A DNA stretch of 64,000 nt, taken from NCBI RefSeq assembly GCF_013377295.1, contig NZ_CP016180.1, positions 930,001-994,000 on the forward strand, written 5' to 3'. Each line of letters begins with the position of its first letter. Within the stretch, counting starts at the first letter, position 1. Positions 26,723 through 38,220 of this stretch are shown here, piece after piece. The position numbers were made by a program, and so were the translations under genes. The notes under the pieces were generated by a model. It worked only from the letters and a program-made list of their open reading frames with translations, was not told where the DNA came from and made no database searches. Origin of the DNA: Pasteurella skyensis (GTDB lineage: Bacteria > Pseudomonadota > Gammaproteobacteria > Enterobacterales > Pasteurellaceae).

Positions 26723-29230
26723 TTAAATTGAACGTTTAACTTCAATGATTTCAAAAACTTCGATCTGATCGCCAACTTTAACATCATTATAGTTTTTCAC
26801 ACCCATACCACATTCCATATTGCTACGTACTTCATTTACATCATCTTTGAAACGGCGTAATGAATCTAATTCACCTTCAAAAATAACAATATTATCACGT
26901 AATACACGAATAGGATTGTTACGTTTTACAATACCTTCGGTGACCATACAACCTGCAATCGCCCCAAATTTAGGGTGACGGAAGATATCACGAACCTCTG
27001 CAAGACCAATAATTTCTTGTTTAAACTCTGGTGCTAGCATACCCGTCATTGCAGCTTTAATTTCATTTAATAGTTCATAAATAATCGAATAATAGCGTAA
27101 ATCTAAATGTTCAGTTTCCACGACTCGACGAGCAGAAGCATCAGCACGAACATTAAAACCAACTAGAATTGCATTAGATGCAGCGGCTAATGTTGCATCT
27201 GTTTCAGTAATTCCACCCACACCAGAACCAACAATTTTTACTTTCACTTCTTCCGTTGAAAGATCTGTTAGAGATTGACAGATCGCTTCCACAGAACCTT
27301 GAACATCTGCTTTAACAATGACATTAAGTTCTGAAACATTACCTTCAGTCATATTGGTAAACATATTTTCTAGTTTAGATTTTTGCTGACGAGCAAGTTT
27401 CACATCACGGAATTTTCCTTGACGATATAAAGCTACTTCACGTGCTTTTTTCTCATCACGAACGACAGTTGCTTCATCACCAGCAGCTGGCACACCTGAA
27501 AGTCCTAAAATTTCTACAGGAATAGATGGACCTGCGGATTCAACGGCTTTACCATTTTCATTACGCATCGCACGCACACGACCATATTCAAAGCCACAAA
27601 GTACAATATCGCCTTTATTTAAAGTACCAGATTGTACAAGTATGGTCGCAACAGGGCCTCTACCTTTATCTAAGTAAGACTCAATCACAACACCACTTGC
27701 CATACCTTCTTTAACAGCTGTTAATTCAAGTACTTCTGATTGTAATAAAATAGCATCTAATAAATCATCCACACCCGTACCTTGTTTTGCTGATACGTGT
27801 ACAAACTGAATATCTCCACCAAATTTTTCAGAGATAACTTCATATTGTAACAACTCTTGTTCAACATGATCAGGATTTGCTTCAGGCTTATCTACTTTAT
27901 TTACTGCAACAACAAGAGGTACACCTGCCGCTTTTGCGTGCTGAATTGCCTCAATAGTTTGTGGCATTACACCATCATCTGCGGCAACAACTAAAACAAC
28001 GATATCCGTTGATTTAGCACCACGTGCACGCATTGAAGTAAAGGCGGCGTGTCCTGGTGTATCCAAGAAAGTCACCATTTTACCATCATCAGTTTCAACG
28101 TGATAAGCACCAATGTGTTGTGTAATACCACCTGCTTCACCATCAGCCACTTTTGCTTTACGGATATAATCCAATAATGACGTTTTACCGTGATCTACGT
28201 GTCCCATAATAGTCACAACAGGAGCACGGTTTACTTTTTCAAGATTAAGATCACGATCGCTCATTAACGCTTCTTCAAGTTCATTCTCTTTACGAAGTAC
28301 GACTTTGTGTCCCATTTCTTCAGCAACAAGCTGTGCTGTTTCTTGATCAATCACTTGGTTAATGGTTGCCATAGCACCCATTTTCATCATTGTTTTAATG
28401 ACTTCTGTTGCTTTAACTGCCATTTTATTAGCAAGTTCTGCAACCGTCACTGTTTCACCAATTACAACATCACGTGTAACAGGTTGAGCAGGTTTAGTGA
28501 AGCCTTGCTGAATTGAAGAGTTACTCTTCTTAGCATTACGCTTTCCTTTACCGACCTTTAGATTTCCTTTTAAATTACGACGACTTTCTTCTTTTTCGTT
28601 CTTTTTAGACTCTTCATTACGAGCAGCTTTTTTCGCTTTTTTACGACCTCGTGGCGTTTCACTTTTACGCTCAGAATCAAATTCAGCTTCACGAGCATAA
28701 TTAGATGTAAAACGCGCATCTTCAAAATCATCAGATTCCGTTTTTGGTTCATCATTAGTGGTATTTGATGCAGATTCAGCCAAACGACGTGCTTCCTCCG
28801 CAGCTTTTTTAGCTGCTTCTTCAGCTTTTTGAAGAAGTAACGCTTCTTGTTTACGATGAAACTCTTCTTCTTCTTTCAATTTTGCCGCTTTCTTTTCATC
28901 TGCTTTAGAGGCTTTCTTAGCCTTTTTAGGAGAAGCTTCTTTTTTAACTTCTTTTGCCTTAGTGGCTTCAGCCGCTGCTTTTGCTTCTTTTTTTGCCTTC
29001 GCTTCTTTCTCTGCTTTTAATTTAGCTTCTTTAGCTGCGATCTCTTTTGCTTTGGCTTCTTCTAATTCTTTTTGCTTAGCCGCTTTTGCTGCCTCTACAT
29101 CAATTTTACGAGATTTACGCACTTCTACTTGAACCTGTTTTGCACGACCACCAGAGGTCGTTCCACTTACAGTCGTTTTAGTTCGACGTTGTAAGCTCAA
29201 TTTTTTAGGTGTTTTCTTTTCTTCTGTCAT
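26723..29230 (-). CDS. infB: Translation initiation factor IF-2
   Basis: GTPase that brings fMet-tRNA to the 30S subunit and promotes subunit joining. 835 residues. A highly charged Ala/Lys/Glu-rich N-terminal region (about 35-240) is followed by a small IF2_N domain, the G domain with [12 protein letters not shown] (G1), DTPGHAAF (G3) and NKVDKPEAN (G4), and C-terminal beta-barrel domains. It follows nusA by 20 bases. The low-complexity N-terminus explains its several antisense frames, which I do not count as genes. Confidence 0.98.
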   Translation of the reverse strand: MTEEKKTPKKLSLQRRTKTTVSGTTSGGRAKQVQVEVRKSRKIDVEAAKAAKQKELEEAKAKEIAAKEAKLKAEKEAKAKKEAKAAAEATKAKEVKKEASPKKAKKASKADEKKAAKLKEEEEFHRKQEALLLQKAEEAAKKAAEEARRLAESASNTTNDEPKTESDDFEDARFTSNYAREAEFDSERKSETPRGRKKAKKAARNEESKKNEKEESRRNLKGNLKVGKGKRNAKKSNSSIQQGFTKPAQPVTRDVVIGETVTVAELANKMAVKATEVIKTMMKMGAMATINQVIDQETAQLVAEEMGHKVVLRKENELEEALMSDRDLNLEKVNRAPVVTIMGHVDHGKTSLLDYIRKAKVADGEAGGITQHIGAYHVETDDGKMVTFLDTPGHAAFTSMRARGAKSTDIVVLVVAADDGVMPQTIEAIQHAKAAGVPLVVAVNKVDKPEANPDHVEQELLQYEVISEKFGGDIQFVHVSAKQGTGVDDLLDAILLQSEVLELTAVKEGMASGVVIESYLDKGRGPVATILVQSGTLNKGDIVLCGFEYGRVRAMRNENGKAVESAGPSIPVEILGLSGVPAAGDEATVVRDEKKAREVALYRQGKFRDVKLARQQKSKLENMFTNMTEGNVSELNVIVKADVQGSVEAICQSLTDLSTEEVKVKIVGSGVGGITETDATLAAASNAILVGFNVRADASARRVVETEHLDLRYYSIIYELLNEIKAAMTGMLAPEFKQEIIGLAEVRDIFRHPKFGAIAGCMVTEGIVKRNNPIRVLRDNIVIFEGELDSLRRFKDDVNEVRSNMECGMGVKNYNDVKVGDQIEVFEIIEVKRSI

Positions 29231-29250
29231 TTTAATTCTCCTTACAACAA

Positions 29251-30732
29251 TTAGCTAAACCAACAAATTTCACGTGCAGCCATAATTAGCTCACCTGCTT
29301 TTTCTGAAGATAGCTCTTCAATATCTGATAAATCATCGATACCTTGTTCAGCTAACTCTTCCAGCGTTATAATACTTTTCTCTGCAAGTTTAAATGCAAT
29401 ATGACGCTCCATACCTTCAAGATTAAGTAATTTATCTTCGATATGAGCCTCTTCCAACATTTTTTCTTCAAGCATTGCTTGTTGAGTAATCGCTGCTTTT
29501 GCTCGTTCTTGTAGCTCTTCAACTAAATCTACATCTTCAAGTCCTTCAATACAAGTAACTTCATCAAGAGGTACATAAGCAATTTCTTCTAATGAAGAAA
29601 ATCCTTCATCAATAAGAAGTTGTGCAAACTCATCATCAATTTCAAGAGATTCCATAAACAAATGTAATACTTTATCATCTTCTGCTTGATGTTTTTTATC
29701 CAGCTCTTTTGTTGTCATTACATTTAATGTCCAGCCTGTTAACTGTGTTGCTAAACGAACATTTTGACCATTACGACCAATAGCTTGAGCAAGAGCAGTC
29801 TCTTCAACAGCAATATCCATTGTATGAGTATCTTCGTCAACCACAATTGACACAACATCCGCAGGTGCCATTGCATTGATAGCAAATTGTGCTGGGTTAT
29901 CATCCCAAAGCACGATATCCACTCGCTCACCGCCTAACTCGTTACTAATCGCTTGAACTCTCGCGCCACGCATACCCACGCAAGCACCAACAGGATCGAT
30001 ACGTTTATCATTGCTTTTCACTGCAATTTTTGCACGAGAAGCAGGATCACGAGAGGCGCCTTTAATTTCAATCAACTCTTCGCCAATTTCAGGTACTTCA
30101 AGTCTAAATAGCTCTTCAAGCATTACTGGTTTTGAGCGAGTAACAAATAATTGAGGTCCTTTTGATTCAGGTTTAATTTCATATAAAACACCACGAATAC
30201 GATCACCTGGACGAAGATTTTCACGAGGTAACATATCTTCACGAACAATCACGGCTTCTGCTTGGCTACCTAAATCTAAAATTATCTGTTCACGATTTAC
30301 TTTCTTAACTGTTCCATTAATAATAGAACCTAATTGAGCACGAAATTGCTCAATTACTTTATTACGTTCTGCTTCACGAATTTTTGAAGTGATAACTTGA
30401 CGAGCCGTTTGCATCGTAATTCTATCAAAAGGAATAGAATCAATTTCATCTTCAATCACATCGCCTAATTGAATTGTTGGATCGTCATACTGTGCTGCTT
30501 CAATACTCATTTCACGAGTCGTATTATGTACTTCTTCAACAACTGTCCAACGACGGAAGGTTTGAAAATCTCCAGTTTTACGATTAATCACTACACGCAC
30601 ATCAACGTCTAATTCTTTTTTCTTTCTTGTTGAAATAGCAAGAGCTGTTTCAAGTGCTTCAAATATTGCTTCTTTTGGTAATAGTTTTTCGTTAGATACT
30701 GCTTCTGCAGCTAATAGAATCTCTTTACTCAT
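29251..30732 (-). CDS. nusA: Transcription termination/antitermination factor NusA
   Basis: RNA polymerase-binding factor for pausing, termination and antitermination. 493 residues (E. coli 495). Order: N-terminal RNAP-binding domain, S1 domain (about 135-200, [16 protein letters not shown]), two KH domains with [14 protein letters not shown] and [14 protein letters not shown], and two C-terminal acidic repeat domains as in gammaproteobacteria. It lies between rimP and infB. In E. coli NusA represses this operon through its leader terminators; the leader here also holds several hairpins. Confidence 0.98.
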   Translation of the reverse strand: MSKEILLAAEAVSNEKLLPKEAIFEALETALAISTRKKKELDVDVRVVINRKTGDFQTFRRWTVVEEVHNTTREMSIEAAQYDDPTIQLGDVIEDEIDSIPFDRITMQTARQVITSKIREAERNKVIEQFRAQLGSIINGTVKKVNREQIILDLGSQAEAVIVREDMLPRENLRPGDRIRGVLYEIKPESKGPQLFVTRSKPVMLEELFRLEVPEIGEELIEIKGASRDPASRAKIAVKSNDKRIDPVGACVGMRGARVQAISNELGGERVDIVLWDDNPAQFAINAMAPADVVSIVVDEDTHTMDIAVEETALAQAIGRNGQNVRLATQLTGWTLNVMTTKELDKKHQAEDDKVLHLFMESLEIDDEFAQLLIDEGFSSLEEIAYVPLDEVTCIEGLEDVDLVEELQERAKAAITQQAMLEEKMLEEAHIEDKLLNLEGMERHIAFKLAEKSIITLEELAEQGIDDLSDIEELSSEKAGELIMAAREICWFS

Positions 30733-30759
30733 CTTATGATACCTTTTAAAAATTAAAAA

Positions 30760-31221
30760 TTAAAAATTAAAAACTGGAATTAAATTGGCTTTTTGAATAT
30801 TACCAAATACAAAACTATGCATTTCATTCTCAACCTTCAATGTAATTACATCATTTTCTATACTCACTAATTCACCTTGCCATTTACGACGATCAAGCAT
30901 AGGGATACGAAGATGAATGGTGATACCTCTTCCAATAAAGCGTTGATAATGCTCAAGCGTAAATAGTGGGCGATCCAAACCAGGTGAGGAAACCTCTAGA
31001 TTATACTTATCACTAATAGGATCTTCAACATCAAAAATTGCACTAACTTGACGGCTGACACTACTACAATCTTCAACAGTAACCCCGCCTTCTTTATCAA
31101 TATAAATACGTACAGTTAAAAAACGTCCTGCTCGCTGTGTTTCAATACCAACTAACTCAAATCCCATTGCGTCAATGGAATCTTGTGTAAGTTGTTGTAA
31201 CTTTTGCTCTAATGTGGCCAA
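30760..31221 (-). CDS. rimP: Ribosome maturation factor RimP
   Basis: 30S assembly factor binding near S19/S12 sites. 153 residues (E. coli 150). Family motifs are [23 protein letters not shown] and [25 protein letters not shown]. First protein gene of the metY-rimP-nusA-infB operon, preceded by a leader with three terminator-like hairpins and a GGAGG-type ribosome site. Confidence 0.96.
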   Translation of the reverse strand: MATLEQKLQQLTQDSIDAMGFELVGIETQRAGRFLTVRIYIDKEGGVTVEDCSSVSRQVSAIFDVEDPISDKYNLEVSSPGLDRPLFTLEHYQRFIGRGITIHLRIPMLDRRKWQGELVSIENDVITLKVENEMHSFVFGNIQKANLIPVFNF

Positions 31222-31245
31222 AGATACCTCCTAATAATTAAGTAT

Positions 31246-31267
31246 AAAAAAAGAGCTATATAAGCTC
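31246..31267 (-). terminator. Leader hairpin 3 upstream of rimP
   Basis: Minus strand stem GAGCT/AGCTC (31263-31267 with 31253-31257), five-base loop, followed by seven T. It lies 30 bases before rimP, inside its leader, so it looks like an attenuator. The stem is short but the T-run is strong. Confidence 0.6.
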
Positions 31268-31304
31268 CTTCTTAGAAAAATAGTCAACAATATTAAATTC
31301 CTAC

Positions 31305-31336
31305 AAAAAAGTCCCAACAATTGTTTGGGACTTTTT
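31305..31336 (-). terminator. Leader hairpin 2 between metY and rimP
   Basis: Stem GTCCCAA/TTGGGAC (31311-31317 with 31325-31331), extended by A/T pairs on both sides, with six T on the minus strand and five T on the plus strand. Bidirectional intrinsic terminator. Confidence 0.8.
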
Positions 31337-31361
31337 AAAATATGTTTTTATCTTGTTTCAA

Positions 31362-31399
31362 TAAAAACAAAGCCCATTTTCAAACAAGAAAATGAGCTT
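31362..31399 (-). terminator. Leader hairpin 1 directly behind metY
   Basis: Minus strand AAGCTCATTTTC pairs with GAAAATGGGCTT (31388-31399 with 31370-31381, one G-U pair), six-base loop, then TGTTTTTAT. It starts nine bases after the tRNA CCA end and would release the mature-length tRNA transcript. Confidence 0.8.
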
Positions 31400-31407
31400 A
31401 AAAAAGC

Positions 31408-31484
<77 letters not shown>

Positions 31485-31498
31485 TCTGATAGTGGAAG

Positions 31499-31526
31499 AT
31501 TATAGGCGTTTTTTTTACTATTGCAA
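31499..31526 (-). promoter_or_regulatory. metY promoter
   Basis: Minus strand TTGCAA (31521-31526), 16-base spacer, perfect TATAAT (31499-31504), 14 bases before the tRNA 5' end. Drives metY and, by read-through of the leader hairpins, rimP-nusA-infB. Confidence 0.75.
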
Positions 31527-31569
31527 GTATTTTTATAGATATTTTAAAAAATTTATTCGCTATTATTTT

Positions 31570-32433
31570 CTAAATATTGCGTTGATAGACTCGTAACTGA
31601 ACATCAACCTCAATCTCTAACTCATCAAGTTTTTGTACAGCAGCTTTTCCTTCATAAGTTGCTCTGTACAAATGAGGCGTCATTATCATTAATTGTGAAA
31701 GTTGGGTTTTATTTAACAAGGTATGATAGGTTGTATAATCTTTTTCTATACAACGAAACAAAGAGTCATCTAATAATGGCTTTTCACGAAAAGGTTTGAT
31801 CATTGGATAAATCACTTTTCTCAAAGATAACAGGTGCTTTTCTCCCGCATCAAGGGTAACCACATAACCATTTGGCTTTAATACACGAGCAAATTCTTCT
31901 GCCACCTCAAAACCAAATGCACTAATTAAAACATCCACGCTATTATCTGCTAATGGAATATGGGCGTTACTTGCCGTAAGCCATAATGCTGAAAAACTTG
32001 CCGATTTTGCTGCTTTTTGAACTGCAAATTTAGAAATATCCCAACCAACAAACTGACCACCATTATCATAAAAATAGTCTAAAGCAGAGAAACAAAGGCG
32101 TTGAACTTGACGTAAATAGTAGCCTTCACCACAACCTGCATCAGCAATAACCTTCGGTTCTCCTTGTGTCAATTTCATCACTGTTTTTGCTAATAGTTCA
32201 GAAATAGGTGAATAAGCTCCACTTTCTAAAAAATTATGACGTTCGTTTACCATTTCACGGCTATCACCAGGTGATTTGCTACGTTTTTGATTGACTAATA
32301 ATAAGTTAAGATCCCCTGCTTTTCCTTGATCAAAGCAATGGTTATTTTCACAACGATATGATTTTTCAGATAGGTACAGTTTATTTTTGCAATGGGGACA
32401 AATCAGCATAATATTTTCACAGATATAATTCAT
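31570..32433 (-). CDS. rlmA: 23S rRNA (guanine(745)-N1)-methyltransferase RlmA
   Basis: Methylates G745 of 23S rRNA with SAM. 287 residues. An N-terminal zinc finger (Cys12, Cys15, Cys28 and His32 region: CPHC and CENNHCFD) is followed by the RSKSPGDSREM linker typical of RlmA and a Rossmann methyltransferase domain with IADAGCGEGYYLR and the motif VLISAFGFEVAEEF. The first ATG is used because AGGA precedes it; an internal ATG eight codons later would start right at the zinc finger as in E. coli. It stands upstream of metY with its own transcription. Confidence 0.92.
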   Translation of the reverse strand: MNYICENIMLICPHCKNKLYLSEKSYRCENNHCFDQGKAGDLNLLLVNQKRSKSPGDSREMVNERHNFLESGAYSPISELLAKTVMKLTQGEPKVIADAGCGEGYYLRQVQRLCFSALDYFYDNGGQFVGWDISKFAVQKAAKSASFSALWLTASNAHIPLADNSVDVLISAFGFEVAEEFARVLKPNGYVVTLDAGEKHLLSLRKVIYPMIKPFREKPLLDDSLFRCIEKDYTTYHTLLNKTQLSQLMIMTPHLYRATYEGKAAVQKLDELEIEVDVQLRVYQRNI

Positions 32434-32500
32434 AATTTACTATTATCCTACAGTTTGAAATAACTCGCTAATTTTTATTGTTATTTTTTTCTACAATACT

Positions 32501-32533
32501 AAATTGCAAATTTTAAGAAGAATCGTACCGCTT
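32501..32533 (-). repeat. Extended DNA uptake signal
   Basis: AAATTGCAAATTTT followed by the reverse core ATCGTACCGCTT, between galU and rlmA. Confidence 0.75.
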
Positions 32534-32643
32534 TGTATTTTTTATTTGAGGAGTAAAAAAACAGAGATTAAAAAGTTAAAATTACTTTTATTATCAATAA
32601 ATTATATAAAACTTTAGACAAAAAATCTTTATCTATGTACACT

Positions 32644-32673
32644 TCTATTTTCCGTTTTTCTACGGAAAATAGA
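32644..32673. other. Perfect 12-base-pair hairpin behind galU
   Basis: TCTATTTTCCGT/ACGGAAAATAGA with a six-base loop, 18 bases after the galU stop. There is no T-run on either strand, so it is not a typical intrinsic terminator; it may protect the galU mRNA 3' end. Confidence 0.55.
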
Positions 32674-32691
32674 GGATGACTGTACAATAAT

Positions 32692-33579
32692 TTATAAAGA
32701 ATTGTTAAGAGAACTTAAATATTCCTTAAATTCTTTCCCTAATTCAGGGTGATGAAGTGTATATTCAACAAATGCACTCGCATAGCCTTGTTTGTTACCA
32801 CAATCAAAACTTTTTCCACTCATTCTAAATGCTTCCACCGTTTCTTTTGCAATAAGCATATCAATGGCATCAGTTAATTGAATTTCATCACCCACACCAA
32901 TAGGTGTTTTTTCTAACAGTTGCCAAATGCTACTCGAAAATACATACCGCCCCACCACTGCCAAATTAGAAGGCGCTTCTTCAATTTTCGGTTTTTCAAC
33001 GATTTTAACAATTTTAGTACTTTGACCTGACTCTAAATCTGTGCCACCACAATCTGCAATACCATAGCTGCTCACTTCTTTTTGAGAAACAGGTGAAACC
33101 ATTATTTGGCTATTACCAGTTTTGTTAAAACGAGCAAGCATTGCCGCTAAATTTTCTTTAGTTTGGTCTGCTGAAAAGTCAGCTAGCAATACATCAGGAA
33201 GCACCACTGCAAAAGGTTCATCTCCAACCACCGCTCGACCACATAACACGGCGTGTCCAAGACCTTTAGCGTGTCCTTGTCTTACGTGCATAAGCGTAAC
33301 ATCTTTTGGAACAATAGATCGCACCTCATCTAAAAGTTGACGTTTGACGCGTTTTTCTAACATCGTTTCCAATTCAAAGGATGTATCAAAATGGTTTTCT
33401 ATTGCATTTTTAGAAGAATGTGTCACTAACACTATCTCTTTAATACCAGCCGCCACACATTCACTCACAATATATTGAATTAAAGGCTTATCCGCAATGG
33501 TTAACATTTCTTTAGGAATTGCCTTTGTGGCAGGTAACATTCTCGTTCCTAAGCCAGCGACTGGAATGATCACTTTCAT
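32692..33579 (-). CDS. galU: UTP--glucose-1-phosphate uridylyltransferase
   Basis: Makes UDP-glucose from UTP and glucose-1-phosphate for LPS, capsule and galactose metabolism. 295 residues, GalU type. Landmarks are the N-terminal [42 protein letters not shown] and [26 protein letters not shown]-glucose is also the donor for the N-glycosyltransferase at 7.8-9.7 kb, so GalU feeds that enzyme. Confidence 0.97.
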   Translation of the reverse strand: MKVIIPVAGLGTRMLPATKAIPKEMLTIADKPLIQYIVSECVAAGIKEIVLVTHSSKNAIENHFDTSFELETMLEKRVKRQLLDEVRSIVPKDVTLMHVRQGHAKGLGHAVLCGRAVVGDEPFAVVLPDVLLADFSADQTKENLAAMLARFNKTGNSQIMVSPVSQKEVSSYGIADCGGTDLESGQSTKIVKIVEKPKIEEAPSNLAVVGRYVFSSSIWQLLEKTPIGVGDEIQLTDAIDMLIAKETVEAFRMSGKSFDCGNKQGYASAFVEYTLHHPELGKEFKEYLSSLNNSL

Positions 33580-33624
33580 TTTTGATCCTTAAAATTAACA
33601 ATAAACCAAAACCGCCTATAAAAT

Positions 33625-33659
33625 AAGCGGTATGATTTTATACTTTTTTTGCAAATTTA
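33625..33659 (+). repeat. Extended DNA uptake signal upstream of galU
   Basis: AAGCGGTATGATT followed by TTTTTGCAAATTT, between csrA and galU. Confidence 0.75.
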
Positions 33660-33665
33660 ACTATT

Positions 33666-33845
33666 TTATTGAGCTTGTTTAGCCGACTCATTAATTTGCT
33701 TATAAACTTCTTCTCGATGTACTGATACTTCTTTTGGTGCATTAATGCCGAGTTTTACTTGATTTCCTCGAACACTTAAAACTGTTACTTCAACATTATC
33801 ACCAATTAGTAAGCTTTCACCTAATTTACGTGTAAGAATAAGCAT
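33666..33845 (-). CDS. csrA: Carbon storage regulator CsrA
   Basis: A 59-codon gene. It encodes [15 protein letters not shown], then [19 protein letters not shown], the signature of CsrA (E. coli 61 residues), the dimeric RNA-binding regulator that blocks translation at GGA-containing leaders. The RNA-contact residues Leu4 and Arg44-equivalent (HRE) are present. AAAGGAG precedes the ATG. It lies 56 bases downstream of alaS, the order also seen in E. coli. Confidence 0.97.
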   Translation of the reverse strand: MLILTRKLGESLLIGDNVEVTVLSVRGNQVKLGINAPKEVSVHREEVYKQINESAKQAQ

Positions 33846-33901
33846 AATCTTTCTCCTTTAATAAAGTAATATTTAACAGATATCAAACAGAAGTTTCTAC
33901 T

Positions 33902-36532
33902 TTATAATTTTGCTTGAATCCACTCTCTTGCTTTTGCTAGAGCCAACGTGATATTTTCAGGCTGAGAACCTCCCGCCATTGCCATATCAGGTCGTCCGCC
34001 TCCTTTACCACTTACTTGTTGAGCCATCTCATTAACAAGTTGTCCAGCATTAATTTTAGAGGTAATTTCTTTAGAAACACCTACAACTAAATTAACTTTT
34101 TCTCCTGTAGCACAAGCAAAAACAATAACAGCAGATCCTAATTGATTTTTCAAATCATCAACCATCGTTCTTAATACTTTTGTTTCAACATTTTCTAACT
34201 GTTTAATAATCACATTTACACCATTAACTGATTCTGCTTGTTTTGCTAAATCAGCGCCTGCTTGAGAGGCTAATTTCTCTTTTAGCTGCTGTAATTCCTT
34301 TTCTGCTCGTTTTGTTTTATCTTGTAATTGCTGAATTTTTTCAACCAATAAATTGCTATTTGTATTTAATATTTCGGTACTTTGACGTAGAATTTTTTGT
34401 TGATTGTGTATCCATTCAATCGCCTTATCACCAGTAAGAGCTTCTACTCGACGGACACCCGCTGAAATGGATTCTTCAGAAATTAATTTAAAGAAACCAA
34501 TATCCCCAGTGTGTTTTACGTGAGTACCACCACAAAGTTCGATTGAAAATTCTGACATTTTGACTACACGTACTTTTTCGCCATATTTTTCACCAAATAA
34601 TGCAATCGCACCCTGTTGTTTTGCCGTTTCAATATCCATAATTTCAGTGGTAACTTCAACATTGTTACGAATTTCACGGTTAATCATAGATTCGATTTGT
34701 TCAATCTGTGATTTACTCATTGCTTCAGGTTGAGAAAAATCAAAACGCAACATTTCGTCTGAAACTAACGAACCTTTCTGTTCAACGTGAGTTCCTAAAA
34801 CTTTGCGTAACGCTGCATCAAGTAGATGTGTTGCACTGTGGTTTAATGTCGCAGCGTGACGGCGTTCTTCATTAATCTGAGTTTTAACAACATCACCCAC
34901 TGATAATGAGCCAGATTCAAGCTGCCCAATATGTCCAAAAATATCACCATATTTTTGAGTATCATTCACTGTAAATTTGCAAATTTCTGTTAAGATCTCA
35001 CCGCTATCACCGATTTGACCCCCAGATTCACCATAAAATGGCGTGCGATCTAAAACAACCACTGCATTTTCACCAGATTGAATGCAATCAACGGCTTTTC
35101 CATTACAAAATAATCCGATGACTTTGGATTCTTCTAATGCTGTTTTAGTATAACCCTCAAAAAGGGTTGAACCTTCCATTTTAATCACACTATTGTAGTC
35201 CATACCAAAATTACTACTTGCTTTCGCTCGCTCACGCTGAGCTTTCATTTCTTCATCAAAGCCAGCTTCATCAATAGTAATATCACGATCACGACAAACA
35301 TCAGCGGTTAAATCTAGTGGAAAACCATAAGTATCATAAAGTTTAAAGGCAACTTTTCCTGATAAAATATTATTATCTACCTTTGTTAATTCATTCTCGA
35401 GTAAACTTAAACCTCTTTCCAATGTTCTCGCAAATTGCTCTTCTTCTGCTTTTAAGGTTTTTTCAATAAATGCTTGCTTTTCAACTAGAATGTTTCCTGC
35501 TTGTCCCATTACTTGTGCAAGGGTGCTAACTAATTTATAGAAGAAAGCTGATTTTGCACCTAAAAGATTTCCATGACGTACTGCTCGACGAATAATTCGA
35601 CGAAGCACATAGCCACGACCTTCATTCGATGGCATTACTCCATCCGCAATCAGGTAAGCACAAGAACGGATGTGATCAGCGATAACTCGTAATGACTTAT
35701 TATCCAAATCTGTCACATTTAACAATTCAGCAACCGCTTTAATTAAACTTTGAAAAATATCAATTTCATAATTAGAATTAACATGTTGTAATACAGCACT
35801 TATACGCTCCAATCCCATACCTGTATCAACAGACGGTTTTGGCAGTTTCTCCATTGTGCCATCTGCTTGACGATTGAATTGCATAAAAACCAAGTTCCAA
35901 ATTTCAATATAGCGATCACCATCTTCTTCAGGACTTCCTGGAGGGCCACCCCAAATATGCTCTCCGTGATCATAAAAAATTTCAGAACAAGGACCACAAG
36001 GACCTGTATCCCCCATCTGCCAAAAATTATCTGAGTTATAAGGTTCCGCTTCACTTTTATCCCCAATACGGATTATTTTTTCTGCAGGCACACCAATTTC
36101 ATTGAGCCATATGTCATAAGCTTCATCATCTGTTTTATAAACCGTTACCCATAATTTCTCTTTAGCTAGACCAAGCCACTGTGGTGAAGTTAAAAATTCC
36201 CAAGCAAAATGAATAGCATCTTGCTTAAAATAATCCCCAAAACTAAAATTACCTAACATTTCAAAGAAAGTGTGATGACGCGCAGTATAGCCAACATTTT
36301 CTAAATCATTATGTTTTCCACCTGCTCGAACACAGCGTTGCGGAGTGGTGGCTCGAGAATAGCTACGTTTATCTGTTCCTAGAAAAACATCTTTAAATTG
36401 GTTCATTCCTGCATTTGTAAACAGTAGTGTAGGGTCATTTTCTGGAACAAGCGAACTGCTAGATACAACTGAATGTCCTTTAGTTGCAAAAAAATCTAAA
36501 AAAGCTTGTCTAATTTGTGAAGTCGTTTTCAT
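33902..36532 (-). CDS. alaS: Alanine--tRNA ligase
   Basis: Charges tRNA(Ala). 876 residues (E. coli 876). Domains in order are the class II catalytic core (motif 1 around [24 protein letters not shown], motif 2 with [12 protein letters not shown], then [13 protein letters not shown]), the tRNA-recognition region, the editing domain with zinc-type ligands HSATH near 565 and [10 protein letters not shown], and the C-terminal C-Ala domain with [13 protein letters not shown]. It is upstream of csrA. One uptake signal lies within the gene (34972-35005). Confidence 0.98.
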   Translation of the reverse strand: MKTTSQIRQAFLDFFATKGHSVVSSSSLVPENDPTLLFTNAGMNQFKDVFLGTDKRSYSRATTPQRCVRAGGKHNDLENVGYTARHHTFFEMLGNFSFGDYFKQDAIHFAWEFLTSPQWLGLAKEKLWVTVYKTDDEAYDIWLNEIGVPAEKIIRIGDKSEAEPYNSDNFWQMGDTGPCGPCSEIFYDHGEHIWGGPPGSPEEDGDRYIEIWNLVFMQFNRQADGTMEKLPKPSVDTGMGLERISAVLQHVNSNYEIDIFQSLIKAVAELLNVTDLDNKSLRVIADHIRSCAYLIADGVMPSNEGRGYVLRRIIRRAVRHGNLLGAKSAFFYKLVSTLAQVMGQAGNILVEKQAFIEKTLKAEEEQFARTLERGLSLLENELTKVDNNILSGKVAFKLYDTYGFPLDLTADVCRDRDITIDEAGFDEEMKAQRERAKASSNFGMDYNSVIKMEGSTLFEGYTKTALEESKVIGLFCNGKAVDCIQSGENAVVVLDRTPFYGESGGQIGDSGEILTEICKFTVNDTQKYGDIFGHIGQLESGSLSVGDVVKTQINEERRHAATLNHSATHLLDAALRKVLGTHVEQKGSLVSDEMLRFDFSQPEAMSKSQIEQIESMINREIRNNVEVTTEIMDIETAKQQGAIALFGEKYGEKVRVVKMSEFSIELCGGTHVKHTGDIGFFKLISEESISAGVRRVEALTGDKAIEWIHNQQKILRQSTEILNTNSNLLVEKIQQLQDKTKRAEKELQQLKEKLASQAGADLAKQAESVNGVNVIIKQLENVETKVLRTMVDDLKNQLGSAVIVFACATGEKVNLVVGVSKEITSKINAGQLVNEMAQQVSGKGGGRPDMAMAGGSQPENITLALAKAREWIQAKL
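34972..35005 (-). repeat. Extended DNA uptake signal inside alaS
   Basis: TAAATTTGCAAATTT then GATC and the reverse core ACCGCT, within the editing-domain part of alaS. Confidence 0.7.
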
Positions 36533-36643
36533 TGGTAATAACTCTAATATTTTAAAATAAATTGAAAGGCGTTATTTTGGCATAAATGAGACGTTTTATA
36601 AAATACTAATTGCCTATAAAGCCCATTTTGTATTCAATTTAAC

Positions 36644-36682
36644 AAAAAAACAGACTGCCAACACTTAAGACAAGCAGTCTGT
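36644..36682 (-). terminator. Rho-independent terminator of uspA
   Basis: Stem ACAGACTGC/GCAGTCTGT (36650-36658 with 36674-36682), 15-base loop, seven T on the minus strand. It follows the uspA stop. Confidence 0.8.
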
Positions 36683-36723
36683 CTATATAAAACTTATGAA
36701 TTTAATCCATTATTTATCAATTG

Positions 36724-37149
36724 CTAATCATCCTTTAAAGGTACGACTAAAATATCTACTGAGATTGAATTCATCACTTGGCGAGTCGATGAAACTAATT
36801 TACTCCAAAAATCTTGGTGATGCCCTGTGATTAATAAATCAACATCATATTCATCAACAGCATCTTGTAGTACCTGACTAAAATCTCCTGTTCCACTCAA
36901 ACGTTCAGAGACTGGATATTCTACCTGACCTGAAAGTTCATTTAAAACTTGTATAGTCTCTTCTACTACATTATCTTGAACTGTCGCCATATTAATATCG
37001 ATCAATCCAGTATAAAGATCAGAAAAATTGACATCCACATGGATCATTGATAATTTTGCATTACAAGCCTTTGCAACCTGCTCCCCTTTACGCAATAAAA
37101 TGAGGCTCTCTTCAGAAAGATCTACTGCAACTAAGATATGCTTATACAT
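36724..37149 (-). CDS. uspA: Universal stress protein A
   Basis: Small cytoplasmic stress protein, 141 residues, close to H. influenzae UspA (141). Landmarks are YKHILVAVDLSEES at the N-terminus, VDVNFSDLYTGLIDINM and LLITGHHQDFWSKLVSSTRQVMN. As in UspA proper, the ATP-binding G2xG9x(S/T) pattern of the ATP-binding Usp subgroup is not obvious. Single gene with its own terminator. The upstream region has a half-site like a CRP box (GATCACATTT near 37226), which is only suggestive. Confidence 0.94.
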   Translation of the reverse strand: MYKHILVAVDLSEESLILLRKGEQVAKACNAKLSMIHVDVNFSDLYTGLIDINMATVQDNVVEETIQVLNELSGQVEYPVSERLSGTGDFSQVLQDAVDEYDVDLLITGHHQDFWSKLVSSTRQVMNSISVDILVVPLKDD

Positions 37150-37297
37150 AATGAACTCCTTACATTGACTACATCAATTTTAACTGTCTATATATTACCA
37201 CTATATTTTGAAAAAAAACTTGGTATAGATCACATTTTTAAGATTTAAAATGAATTAATTTATCAAATTTATCAATTGCCTAAATAAATTTTTCTTA

Positions 37298-37957
37298 TTA
37301 TTTAGGTTGTTGTGTTGCAGAAAAATAACGAGTAATAAAATGTAAACTGATTTGTAAAACCCAACCAACTGCAAAAGCAAAGAGTAATGTTGAAATACCA
37401 ACGACACCACCTAATAACCATCCAAGAAAACATACGATAGCTTCGATAGAAGTTCTAATATATGCGACTTTCCAGCCCGTTAATTGGTAAATGCCCACCA
37501 TTAAACCATCTCTTGGCCCTGCTCCCATATGACAAGTTAAATAAAATGCGGAAGCAACACCAATGATAACAATACCAGAAATAGCAAACACCAGTCTTAA
37601 TAGCATTCCTTCAGGTGGTGCAATAAACTGTGCTGTAAGACCTAATCCTAAAGCAATTAATACCATATTCAATAGGGTACCGAGTCCAAGTCTTTGCTTA
37701 AAAGGTAACCACGTTAACATTACACACAAACTAATTAATAGTGTAACAATACCAATATTCACTCCCGTTTTTAACGATATTCCCTGTGCAAGAACCGTCC
37801 AAGGAGAAGAGCCTAAAGACGCTAAAAGTAATAAACCATCTCCAATACCAAAAATAAGTAACGAAAGGCACAGTACAATTAACGTGATAGTTCTCGGTTT
37901 CCAACTCGATTCTGCAGACCAAATTGTTGTGATTAAGGCTCGTTTTTTGGATTCCAT
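37298..37957 (-). CDS. YczE/YitT-type membrane protein
   Basis: About 219 residues from the ATG chosen here, which has AGGAGAG just upstream; an earlier in-frame ATG at 38020 would add 21 residues without a ribosome site. Five or six spans. The family-like stretches are GIGDGLLLLASLGSSPWTVLAQGIS and CHMGAGPRDGLMVGIYQLTG, a repeated G-S/G-P-x-D pattern seen in the YczE/YyaS/YitT group. Function unknown. It is divergent from the cpxR-like gene. Confidence 0.78.
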   Translation of the reverse strand: MESKKRALITTIWSAESSWKPRTITLIVLCLSLLIFGIGDGLLLLASLGSSPWTVLAQGISLKTGVNIGIVTLLISLCVMLTWLPFKQRLGLGTLLNMVLIALGLGLTAQFIAPPEGMLLRLVFAISGIVIIGVASAFYLTCHMGAGPRDGLMVGIYQLTGWKVAYIRTSIEAIVCFLGWLLGGVVGISTLLFAFAVGWVLQISLHFITRYFSATQQPK

Positions 37958-38220
37958 TTTAATACTCTCCTCATTTAATTTATTCTTTCTTAAAATATAA
38001 AAACATAAAAAAAGCATCAAAACAATTAAACAAAAATTAAATATTTGTCACTTTTTTTTAACATACGAAAATTTTTTATAAAAGTCAACTTTTTACTATA
38101 ACAACACATTCTTTGATATTGATAATTATTCCTTAATAACAGTAAAAAATATTAGCTTAAACCGCTAAAATTCGTTATATTTAATCTGCTTTTTATTTTA
38201 ATGATAAACGGACAATAAGT

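Noticed and set aside
32644-32673. Perfect hairpin behind galU as an intrinsic terminator
   Set aside because: The stem is perfect but no T-run follows on either strand, so I list it only as a hairpin.
37160-37240. FNR or CRP site ahead of uspA
   Set aside because: TTGACTACATCAA has the wrong spacing for FNR (13 instead of 14 bases), and the GATCACATTT stretch is only a half-site for CRP.
37563-38000. Long plus-strand frame (145 codons) opposite the YczE-type gene
   Set aside because: It lies entirely antisense to a recognisable membrane protein, has no ribosome site and no family resemblance. A shadow of the real gene.
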